From an uncultured Bacteroides sp. (GTDB taxonomy: Bacteria; Bacteroidota; Bacteroidia; Bacteroidales; Bacteroidaceae): 15,664 bases of DNA. Shown piece after piece: positions 7,893-15,353 of this stretch (the stretch's first letter is position 1; every line of letters starts with the position of its first letter). The notes under the pieces were generated by a model. The model ran no database searches. It saw only the letters and a list, made by a program, of their open reading frames with translations, and had not been told where the DNA came from. The position numbers were made by a program, and so were the translations under genes. The stretch is from contig USQO01000050.1 in assembly GCA_900556845.1 (NCBI GenBank), forward strand, positions 1-15,664, in the 5' to 3' direction.

Positions 7893-7910
7893 ACAGAAGA
7901 ATAATATCAG

Positions 7911-10247
7911 ATGAAATCTACTATTTATAATTTGCTGACAATCCTTTCTTTGTCGGCAGTTCCGGCGTGTGCATTCGCCAACAACAACAATATAGTTTAT
8001 AATAATAACAACCAACCGGTGAAAGAGGGGAATGTTATAGCCGGTCATGTAATTGAAAAGGGCAGCGAGCAGGGAATCCCCTATGCTGCCGTGCTGATTG
8101 TAGAAAGTGGTGAGGGTACGGTAACCGATGCCGAAGGTTATTTCCGCTTTAAGAAAGTTCCCGAAGGTAAGTATACGATTAAGGTGCAGGTGATGGGATA
8201 TACCACACAGACCAAGGAGGTTACTGTGAGCAAGGATTTTACCGTGGACATGCATTTTGTGATGGAAGAAGAAAGCTTCATTACCGATGAGGTGGTAGTA
8301 TCGGCCAACCGTAACGAAACAAGCCGTAAGGTGGCTCCGGTAGTGGTAAATGTGATGAGCAGCCGCCTGTTTGAGACGGTCAATTCGACCGATTTGGCCA
8401 AATCTCTGAATTATCAGTCAGGATTGCGTGTGGAGAATAACTGTCAGAACTGTGGTTTTCCGCAAGTACGTATCAATGGTCTGGAAGGGCCTTATTCGCA
8501 AATATTGATTAATAGCCGCCCGGTGATGAGTGCGCTTTCGGGCGTATATGGTTTGGAGCAGATTCCGGTGAATATGATTGAGCGCGTAGAGGTAGTCCGT
8601 GGCGGTGGCTCGGCTTTGTTTGGAGCTAATGCTGTAGGGGGAACCATCAATATTATTACTAAGGACCCCGTGAGCAATTCTTTCCAGGTATCGTCTACCA
8701 TGTCCAGCCTGAATGCCAAAGTGTGGGAACAATACGTTGGAGCCAATGCTTCTTTGGTCTCATCGGACAATTCTTATGGAATCGCAGTGTACCAGTCGTA
8801 CCGCAACCGCAATCCGTATGATGCTGATAGCGACGGATTCTCAGAATTGGGAAAACTCAATATGAATACGTTTGGCTTGCGTGCTTACTATCGTCCTACA
8901 CAATTCAGTCGCCTGAGTCTGGAGTACCATACCACCAATGAATTCCGTCGCGGTGGAAATAAATTCGACTTGCAGCCCCATGAAACAGACATTACTGAGC
9001 AGACGAAACATATCATTAACAGTGGAGGACTGACCTATGATATGTTCTTCAAGGAATATAAGCATAAGTTGTCTTTGTACGGTTCTGTACAGCATACCGA
9101 CCGCAACAGTTATTATGGTGCGAAACAGGATGCCAATGCTTACGGTAAGACATACGACTTGACAGCCGTAACCGGTGCCATGTATGTAGGTAATATGGAC
9201 CAGTGTTTCTTTGCACCGGCTACTTTTACCGGAGGTATCGAGTACCAGCATAATAAGTTGCACGATGTAATGACCGGCTATCAGCGTGACTTGACGCAGG
9301 AGGTAAACATTGCCAGCGGATTTGCTCAGAACGAGTGGAAGATGGAATATTTCACCTTGTTGGCTGGTTTCCGTCTGGACAAGCATAACTTGGTGGATAA
9401 TGTGATATTCAGCCCTCGTATCAATGCACTCTGGAAACCGTCGGACAAGTTGCAGGGACGTCTTACGTGGTCAACCGGATTCCGTGCTCCACAGGCGTAC
9501 GATGAAGATTTGCACGTAGCAGCAGTAGGGGGTGAGGCGATGCTGATTCGTCTTTCAGAAGGTCTGAAACCTGAAAAGTCAAACAGTTTCAGCGGTTCGG
9601 TAGACTGGTCGTTCAATTTCGGACATTTCCAGTCGAATCTGTTGATTGAAGGATTCTATACAGCATTGAATGATGTGTTCTATCTTGAAGCTTTAGGTAG
9701 CGATCCTGTTACGGGTGCACAGATACAGGAACGCCGCAACGGTAACGGGGCACGTGTATATGGAGCGAATATCGATTATAAAATAGCGCACGGTCGTGAA
9801 GCACAGTTGCAGTTGGGATTTACCATGCAGCGCAGCCGCTATACAGAAGCACTGAAGTGGTCGGATGATCCGGATGTAGCACCTATCAAGAACATGACAC
9901 GTACTCCCGATTACTACGGTTACTTTACCTTTACATCAGCTCCGCTTAAGAATTTTGATTTTTCGTTGTCTGGAGTATATACCGGAAAAATGTATGTACC
10001 GCACTTTGCCGGTTATATAGAAAAAGACCGTCTGGAACGTACACCGGACTTTATGGACTTTAACCTGAAGCTGAACTATACATTTGTATTGAACGACCAT
10101 CTGAAGTTGCAGCTTAACGGAGGTGTGCAGAACATCTTCAATGCATACCAGAAAGACCTTGACAAGGGAGTAGACCGCGACTCGAAATATTTCTACGGGC
10201 CAACTCAGCCACGTACTTATTTTGTGGGAATCAAGTTCTTTAACTGA
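7911..10247 (+). CDS. TonB-dependent outer membrane receptor with CxxC plug
   Basis: A 778-residue outer membrane beta-barrel transporter driven by TonB-ExbBD. Order: signal peptide (about 1-23, ending AFA), an Asn-rich linker (24-34), a carboxypeptidase-regulatory-like domain (about 41-118), a TonB-box-like segment TDEVVVSANR (125-134), the plug domain (about 135-255) with VRINGLEGPYSQILINSRP and IERVEVVRGGGSALFGANAV, then the barrel ending in a terminal IKFFN typical of exported porins. The plug carries C178-x-x-C181 in NNCQNCGFPQ. It lacks a SusD partner, so glycan uptake of the SusCD kind is unlikely; siderophore, cobalamin or metal-complex import fits better. Its position after a His-rich protein favours a metal ligand, by inference. 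No B12-box sequence was seen upstream. Confidence 0.9.
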   Translation: MKSTIYNLLTILSLSAVPACAFANNNNIVYNNNNQPVKEGNVIAGHVIEKGSEQGIPYAAVLIVESGEGTVTDAEGYFRFKKVPEGKYTIKVQVMGYTTQTKEVTVSKDFTVDMHFVMEEESFITDEVVVSANRNETSRKVAPVVVNVMSSRLFETVNSTDLAKSLNYQSGLRVENNCQNCGFPQVRINGLEGPYSQILINSRPVMSALSGVYGLEQIPVNMIERVEVVRGGGSALFGANAVGGTINIITKDPVSNSFQVSSTMSSLNAKVWEQYVGANASLVSSDNSYGIAVYQSYRNRNPYDADSDGFSELGKLNMNTFGLRAYYRPTQFSRLSLEYHTTNEFRRGGNKFDLQPHETDITEQTKHIINSGGLTYDMFFKEYKHKLSLYGSVQHTDRNSYYGAKQDANAYGKTYDLTAVTGAMYVGNMDQCFFAPATFTGGIEYQHNKLHDVMTGYQRDLTQEVNIASGFAQNEWKMEYFTLLAGFRLDKHNLVDNVIFSPRINALWKPSDKLQGRLTWSTGFRAPQAYDEDLHVAAVGGEAMLIRLSEGLKPEKSNSFSGSVDWSFNFGHFQSNLLIEGFYTALNDVFYLEALGSDPVTGAQIQERRNGNGARVYGANIDYKIAHGREAQLQLGFTMQRSRYTEALKWSDDPDVAPIKNMTRTPDYYGYFTFTSAPLKNFDFSLSGVYTGKMYVPHFAGYIEKDRLERTPDFMDFNLKLNYTFVLNDHLKLQLNGGVQNIFNAYQKDLDKGVDRDSKYFYGPTQPRTYFVGIKFFN

Positions 10248-10259
10248 TCTGTATGACTC

Positions 10260-11183
10260 TTATTTTGAAGTAAAATCTTCTTCCTCGTTTTTGGAACAGG
10301 AAGAAGATTTTTTCTTATGGATATCTCTGAACCTTTGAGGAGACATGCCTGTTTGTTTTCTGAAAAATGTTCCGAAACTTGATGCACTAGGAAAATTAAA
10401 ATCCTCTGATAGTTCCAGAATTGTTTTGCTTGTACTGTTTAGCAGTGAGATACATTTGCGGATAATTGCCTTGAATACGAGCTCTTGTACGGTATATCCA
10501 CAAATTGATTTGGTAATACTTGATAGGTATTTGGGCGAAAGGCATAACTTGTCTGCATAAAACTCTACTCCTCTTTCGCTCATATAGAATTGATCTATCA
10601 AGCGAATGAGATGCAAGAATATTTCCGTATGTCGGGCACTGGCATTACCGCTTGATAAATATTTTCGTTGAAAGATGGAGCATAGTCGGTAAGTGAGTGA
10701 CAGTAAGAGCAGTTTCTGTTCGTTGGCGGTGAATAGATTTTCTGTATTTTGGCTAGTATGCTCCAACAATGTCATGTATCTCATGACATCGTCTTCTTCA
10801 CCGGTTTTCCATACATGGCAGATATCTGGCGAAAGGCGTGTATATAGGTGCATGGACTGTACTTGGTTGCCTAAAATATCTTTTATAGGGTCGATACTGT
10901 ACTGCAGTATGCTTACTTCTACCGACTCTGATACCTGCTGGATAGTGAATGTTACATTTTTAGGTAGAAAAACAGTTTCTCCCTCGCAGACCGGGTAAAC
11001 TTTTGATGCGAGTGAGAAACTGAAACTTCCCCGGTTACATATTATCAATAAAATGCCCCGGTTATAAAAGGGATGGCTGAATGCTGCAGGAAAGCCGTTT
11101 ATAATACCTTGTGAGCTGCACACGTCTTCCTTGTTTTGCAAAGCCTTTTCCAATTGGCATATTTTGTCGTTTATTTCTTTCAT
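10260..11183 (-). CDS. AraC-family transcriptional regulator
   Basis: A 307-residue regulator. The N-terminal half (to about 180) looks like an AraC effector/cupin-like sensing part (GSFSFSLASKVYPVCEGE). The C-terminal DNA-binding domain (about 205-290) has both helix-turn-helix units: YADKLCLSPKYLSSITK, then ILELSEDFNFPSASSFGTFF with the closing TGMSPQRFR. The ATG at 11183 was chosen; an upstream in-frame TTG (11210) falls in the loop of an inverted repeat. It lies 40 bp after the MFS pump gene on the same strand, so it is probably part of the pump operon and a candidate regulator of it. The last 16 or so residues (Lys/Ser then Glu/Asp rich) are encoded by the terminator hairpin. Confidence 0.9.
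   Translation of the reverse strand: MKEINDKICQLEKALQNKEDVCSSQGIINGFPAAFSHPFYNRGILLIICNRGSFSFSLASKVYPVCEGETVFLPKNVTFTIQQVSESVEVSILQYSIDPIKDILGNQVQSMHLYTRLSPDICHVWKTGEEDDVMRYMTLLEHTSQNTENLFTANEQKLLLLSLTYRLCSIFQRKYLSSGNASARHTEIFLHLIRLIDQFYMSERGVEFYADKLCLSPKYLSSITKSICGYTVQELVFKAIIRKCISLLNSTSKTILELSEDFNFPSASSFGTFFRKQTGMSPQRFRDIHKKKSSSCSKNEEEDFTSK
10272..10313. terminator. Intrinsic terminator inside the end of the AraC gene
   Basis: AAAATCTTCTTCCT (10272-10285) and AGGAAGAAGATTTT (10298-10311) form a perfect 14-bp stem with a 12-base loop, followed by six T (10308-10313) on the + strand and four T on the - strand. It ends the TonB receptor transcript, whose gene stops at 10247. It lies within the last coding bases of the convergent AraC-family gene. 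Confidence 0.88.
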
Positions 11184-11186
11184 TTC

Positions 11187-11237
11187 AATTACTAAGCTTA
11201 GCGGAATCAAATAATCTCATCCGCTAAGTTAGTAATT
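11187..11237 (-). promoter_or_regulatory. Inverted repeat spanning the MFS stop and the AraC start region
   Basis: The left arm 11187-11205 (AATTACTAAGCTTAGCGGA) and right arm 11220-11237 (TCCGCTAAGTTAGTAATT) are reverse complements over 18 bp apart from one bulged base; the loop is 14 bases. In the - strand transcript the stem begins in the last codons of the MFS gene, contains its stop (11224-11226) and ends 3 bases before the AraC ATG. No U-run follows, so it is not a standard terminator. It could hide the ribosome site of the regulator until opened by ribosomes finishing the MFS gene, or be a DNA operator. Confidence 0.75.
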
Positions 11238-12864
11238 TCCTCTTACGATAGGGATAAACGAGAACAAATATCGTCGAAATTATGCATCCGTAGAATGTCC
11301 ATCCTGACATTTCTTTTATGGCTGCCAGCGTGGCTTGTACCTGTACCTTCCCTTTTGCTGAAGTTGCGGCCATGTTGGTAGCTTCGGTTTCGCTTTTACC
11401 TTGGTGGCGCATCCCTTTGACGGTTTGCGAGTAGGAAGCCGCAGCTTCGGTATTTACCAAGTCTACATCTTGGGCAAAACGGGTGATGTAATGCTGCTGC
11501 CGTTGCTGGAATACCTGAGTATAGAGTGCCGTACCAATACCGGGGCCTAACACCATGCGTACGCTGAGCATAACGCAAATCCAGGTCGATAGATATTTGT
11601 AAGGCATCCTCTGGTTGGCATGGACAGCTGTTAGTGAATAAACTATCATCATGCCGGCTGCACGTATGATAACGGGATATTTCATACGCTCATACAGTCC
11701 TGCTGTCTGTACTTCGAAATACATAAACAGGGCAGACATTCCTATCAGCAGGAATCCGGTGGCGAACAGGTATTTCAAGTGTACTCCTTTTGAACCTAGC
11801 GCGATGGATATGATAGCCCCAATGATATAGCCTGCAATGCACCAGTTGCCCAGTACTGCATTTTGCCAGTTGTCTATTTTCATGCCAATACCTGTAAAGA
11901 TATTCACAAACAGAGCACTCGAGTTAAGAATCATGAGCAGGAGAAACAGAATAATACCCATCACAATCGTACGGAGCCGGAATACTTCCATCAGAAAATA
12001 CGGAGAGTGTCCCGATGATTCCATATAGAAAAATATCCCTGCGAATACTATGGCCAGTAGTGTAGAACGCAGGATGGTGGGATCGGCATACCAGTCGAGT
12101 GTTTTCCCGAAGACAAGTACATAAACAATACATGTCATCATGCTGGAGAAGATGGCTACACTGCCAAACTTCCGGAAGTTGATGGGAAACTTCCGGCTGC
12201 TGTAGCTGTGATAAGGCATTGTGATGAAAATGATAAGGATAGCCAGCAAGGTAGTTCCCATCATGTAGTAATATACATATTGCCATTCGTATTCATAGGC
12301 TAGCCATGCTGTCAGTGCCGTTCCTATCTGTCCCAGAATCATGAAAAACAAGTATATAATGGGCATGCTGGTACTTTTTTCACGGTCCAGCTTGTCCCAG
12401 CCCTCTTCATCGGTTGGCTCCATACCTGGAGTGATGTTGCGTGTGGCTTCCATTCCGAAAGCGTATTTGATAAGTGTAAACAAGTTGACCATCATCAATA
12501 CCATACGCAAGAATCCCATGATGAGGCTGCACAGCGCCAGCAGGAAAATACTGTCTGTCACGGCACATACGTAACTCAGAAAATACAGGATGGAGAATCC
12601 GCAGATACACATCATTTTTTCTCGCCGTAGGCATACCAGCTGATAGAAGAACGGCGAGAAAGCGGCCATCCCTATTGATGTGACAAAACCTACAAACTGG
12701 ATATGCTCCGACTGGATACCCAGTCCGCTCATCATTTCACCGCTGTTGGCCGAGTAAACTCCGCCAATTGTGAGGATTGGAATGAAGAGCAGAATCAGGA
12801 TGATGATTCCCAATGGTTTGGGTATCCAGTTATAGAACGGATAGTTTTGTGGCAAGTTTTTCAT
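11224..12864 (-). CDS. EmrB-type MFS efflux transporter (DHA2-like, about 14 segments)
   Basis: A 546-residue, strongly hydrophobic inner membrane transporter, with length and segment number in the range of the 14-segment DHA2 drug:H+ antiporters such as EmrB. Context is decisive: it follows an EmrA-type adaptor by 6 bp and a TolC-type gene before that. The classical MFS signatures are weak: the loop after the second segment reads LVCLRREKMM rather than a GxLaDRxGRR form, and the fifth segment has GQIGTALTAW where antiporters usually show a GP-containing motif C. A charged insert of about 30 residues (136-166) separates segments four and five, and a long Gln/Ala-rich loop (about 450-515) precedes the last segment. 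Substrate unknown. Confidence 0.87.
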   Translation of the reverse strand: MKNLPQNYPFYNWIPKPLGIIILILLFIPILTIGGVYSANSGEMMSGLGIQSEHIQFVGFVTSIGMAAFSPFFYQLVCLRREKMMCICGFSILYFLSYVCAVTDSIFLLALCSLIMGFLRMVLMMVNLFTLIKYAFGMEATRNITPGMEPTDEEGWDKLDREKSTSMPIIYLFFMILGQIGTALTAWLAYEYEWQYVYYYMMGTTLLAILIIFITMPYHSYSSRKFPINFRKFGSVAIFSSMMTCIVYVLVFGKTLDWYADPTILRSTLLAIVFAGIFFYMESSGHSPYFLMEVFRLRTIVMGIILFLLLMILNSSALFVNIFTGIGMKIDNWQNAVLGNWCIAGYIIGAIISIALGSKGVHLKYLFATGFLLIGMSALFMYFEVQTAGLYERMKYPVIIRAAGMMIVYSLTAVHANQRMPYKYLSTWICVMLSVRMVLGPGIGTALYTQVFQQRQQHYITRFAQDVDLVNTEAAASYSQTVKGMRHQGKSETEATNMAATSAKGKVQVQATLAAIKEMSGWTFYGCIISTIFVLVYPYRKRKLLT

Positions 12865-12870
12865 ACCTTT

Positions 12871-13965
12871 TTATAGTTTAGCTTTTACAATAACCATCAT
12901 TCCTGCGGCAAGGCGTTCATTGTCTTCTTTGGAAAGATGGTTGAAATCAATGCGTACAGGGATACGCTGACGGATCTTGACGAAGTTGCCGGCCGAGTTG
13001 TCGGTAGGCACCAGTGAGTATTTAGAGCCGGTAGCTCCCGATATGGCAGTAATAGTGCCTGTAAACTTTTTTCCGCTGATGGCATCAACTGTGATGATAA
13101 CTTCCTGTCCTACTGCCAAATTTTCTACCTGCGTCTCCTTGTAGTTGGCTATTACCCATTTTTGAGTGTCGGGCATGACGTACGTAATGGTTTGGCCGGC
13201 ACTTACAAACTGGCCTTCTTCCAGAGCCCGCCTGCCTAGTTTTCCATCGCAGGGAGCTACTACTACTGTGTACGAAAGGTTCAGTTTAGCCATCTCCAGC
13301 GCAGCTTCTGCTCGCTGAATAGCAGCCTCCGTGCTTTCCTGGCGGTGTGAAACTTCGTTCACCCCCGATAAGGCAGCTTTCTGCTGACGTTTCAGGGCTT
13401 CCAATTTTTCTACTGTAGCGTTATACTCGGTTTCAATCTGTTCCAGTTGTATGGGAGTTGCGGCATTCCGTTTCAATAAGTTTTCGTAGCGGGTACGGTC
13501 TTTTTCCAGTTTGGACAGCCGGATTTTCACTTCGGCTATCGAAGCTTCGTAAACTGATGCCGAGTTTCTGGTGGTTTGCAGGCTGGCACCTATGACAGTA
13601 GCTCCTGCACGTGCATCCTTCAAGGCTGCTTCGGCCTCCATTACACGGATTTTGTACTCACGGTCATCCAGGACCAGCAGTGTATCTCCTTTTTTGACTT
13701 GCTGATGTTCTGTAAAATATATCTTTTTGATATAGCCTGATGCACGCAAATTTACCGGTGAAATATACTGTTCTATCTGTGCGTCATTACTGGTTTCAGA
13801 GTTCTTGTAGTCTAAGAACAGCAAGGCTGTCTGCACCAATCCTACTATCAGAATAATAATACCGAAAATGCTGGCTATAATCTGGTTCCGGCGCTGTTTT
13901 TTCATTTTTGAGGCTTGTTCCAGATGACTGGGATTGTTTGCTGTATGTTGTTTGTTCGTTTCCAT
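12871..13965 (-). CDS. EmrA/HlyD-type membrane fusion adaptor protein
   Basis: A 364-residue periplasmic adaptor that would bridge the inner membrane MFS pump and the outer membrane channel. One membrane anchor lies near residues 28-51. The two halves of the lipoyl/barrel-sandwich domain are at about 64-101 (SPVNLRASGYIKKIYFTEHQ, KKGDTLLVLDD) and 233-266 (VVAPCDGKLGRRALEEGQFV). A long alpha-helical coiled-coil hairpin between them (about 103-231) is the part expected to reach the channel. A beta-barrel/C-terminal part follows, ending KAKL. The ATG at 13965 (METNKQ) was chosen over an in-frame TTG at 13980. Spacing is 34 bp to the channel gene and 6 bp to the MFS gene. Confidence 0.93.
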   Translation of the reverse strand: METNKQHTANNPSHLEQASKMKKQRRNQIIASIFGIIILIVGLVQTALLFLDYKNSETSNDAQIEQYISPVNLRASGYIKKIYFTEHQQVKKGDTLLVLDDREYKIRVMEAEAALKDARAGATVIGASLQTTRNSASVYEASIAEVKIRLSKLEKDRTRYENLLKRNAATPIQLEQIETEYNATVEKLEALKRQQKAALSGVNEVSHRQESTEAAIQRAEAALEMAKLNLSYTVVVAPCDGKLGRRALEEGQFVSAGQTITYVMPDTQKWVIANYKETQVENLAVGQEVIITVDAISGKKFTGTITAISGATGSKYSLVPTDNSAGNFVKIRQRIPVRIDFNHLSKEDNERLAAGMMVIVKAKL

Positions 13966-13999
13966 ATCGTAATTCTTCAAAGTTTTTTCAAATGTTGTT

Positions 14000-15322
14000 T
14001 TATTTTAGTAGTATTTCTGTCTTTCCGGTGAGCTTCAGCAATGTAAGGTTGGAAATGCGGTAGTTGTAGTGAGCTGTAACATAATTGTTTTGCGCTTCAC
14101 TCATGCGCATCTCGTCCTGCAAGACTTCCGTCATTGATGCGATACCTTCTTTATATCGGTCTGAAGTGACGGTATATACATCTTCTGCCAGTTGGTAGTT
14201 GTCTTTTTGCTTCACAAAGTTACGCTCGTTGTTCAATAAATTATTTGTGGCATTCAAGTACTGTGTCTGGAAGTTCTTCAGCATATTTTCGTAAGAGAGT
14301 TTGATGTTTTCTATGTCAATTTTGGCTTTTCGTTGCTTTGCTCTTTTTTCCAGTCCGTCAAAGATTGGAATCCGCAATGAAATCCCTACTCCCGATGATT
14401 GAAACCAGTGATTGGAAGGTCCGGAGTGAAACCAGTGATAGCCTTTATCTGTAAAAGCCGAATACATAAGGTTGCCTGTAAGATTCAGCGATGGAAGGTA
14501 TGCGTGTGTCACCATTTTCTTTTGCTGTTCCATAAGTTTGCTTTGACTCCTCAGTAATTGCAACTCGTATAACTCTTCACTTAGTCCGCTTAGTTCCATG
14601 GGGCTGATTGTTTCAGCATTCACCGGTGTCAGTGCGATTTCTTTTTCGGCAGGAAAATCTATGATATATTTCAGCATGTTGAGCTGCTGTGCAAGCATAG
14701 ATACGGCATTATCATATTGTACCTGCTGATTCTCGAGATTGATATTGACTCGTTTAACATCTACCTCCATTGCCATCCCATTATCGTAAAAAGCTACGGT
14801 GATGTCTTTAAGTGCTTTCAGACGGGCGATGTTTTCTTTTATCAGTTCAATCTGTTCGACTGTACTTTGCCCTAGATAGTACATGCTGGCTATCTGTATA
14901 ATCAGGTCTTCACGGGCTTTTTCGTAAGATAGCTGATTGATTTCGTCCATCGTTCTGGCAATGGACACTGCTGTGTAAATCGTTTGGTTGTACAGTGGCA
15001 TTTGCAGTTGTATTCCTGCCGAAGCATTGTATTGCAATGTGTGCGTAACGTTGTAAGGACTTCCATAAGCAGAACCATCGGTAACAGATACCGGTGGGTT
15101 GAAATTGTCGTTAAAGGAAGCTATTCCGTTTATTTGAGGCAATAGCTTGGCACGGTTTTCGGAAATGTTGTGTTTCCCTTTCCGTATTTCATTTTGCCTG
15201 CTGCGCAGCGACAGGTTGTTCTCGATACCTGTCTGCAGGCATTCTTCCAAAGTCAATACTTGCTGGGCTTTAAGAGGTGAAAGCAAACAGGCAAGTGAGA
15301 GGGTTGCTAATAACTTTTTCAT
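14000..15322 (-). CDS. TolC-family outer membrane efflux channel
   Basis: A 440-residue outer membrane efflux protein, the exit duct of the tripartite pump. A signal peptide (about 1-19, MKKLLATLSLACLLSPLKA) is followed by LTLEECLQTGIENN, the usual opening of OEP repeats, and by two helical OEP halves (roughly 25-210 and 230-430) rich in Gln, Asn and Leu. The ATG at 15322 was chosen because it gives a clean signal peptide; the open frame runs 57 codons further upstream, but that stretch contains the promoter -7 box. A duplicated HWFxS motif occurs mid-protein. It is the first gene of the four-gene pump operon. Confidence 0.93.
   Translation of the reverse strand: MKKLLATLSLACLLSPLKAQQVLTLEECLQTGIENNLSLRSRQNEIRKGKHNISENRAKLLPQINGIASFNDNFNPPVSVTDGSAYGSPYNVTHTLQYNASAGIQLQMPLYNQTIYTAVSIARTMDEINQLSYEKAREDLIIQIASMYYLGQSTVEQIELIKENIARLKALKDITVAFYDNGMAMEVDVKRVNINLENQQVQYDNAVSMLAQQLNMLKYIIDFPAEKEIALTPVNAETISPMELSGLSEELYELQLLRSQSKLMEQQKKMVTHAYLPSLNLTGNLMYSAFTDKGYHWFHSGPSNHWFQSSGVGISLRIPIFDGLEKRAKQRKAKIDIENIKLSYENMLKNFQTQYLNATNNLLNNERNFVKQKDNYQLAEDVYTVTSDRYKEGIASMTEVLQDEMRMSEAQNNYVTAHYNYRISNLTLLKLTGKTEILLK
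14401..14439. repeat. 12-bp direct repeat in the TolC-type gene
   Basis: GAAACCAGTGAT occurs at 14401-14412 and 14428-14439, 27 bases apart and in the same frame. It encodes the repeated HWF(H/Q)S motif at the junction between the two OEP halves. A small in-frame internal duplication is the simplest reading. Confidence 0.6.
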
Positions 15323-15345
15323 ATTGTTCTTTCGTTTATCCACTG

Positions 15346-15353
15346 CAAATATA
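15346..15353 (-). promoter_or_regulatory. Bacteroidetes-type -7 box for the efflux operon
   Basis: On the - strand these bases read TATATTTG, an exact TAnnTTTG match. Transcription would begin near 15339, 17 bases before the ATG at 15322. A near -33 element (TTCG) lies about 18 bases upstream. Just upstream, AATGTCGCCATT (15374-15385) is a short imperfect palindrome that could be an operator, a weak suggestion. Confidence 0.62.

Noticed and set aside
7750..7910. Cobalamin riboswitch before the TonB receptor
   Set aside because: No B12-box-like conserved core was found; the hairpin present is a simple extended stem with a U-run.
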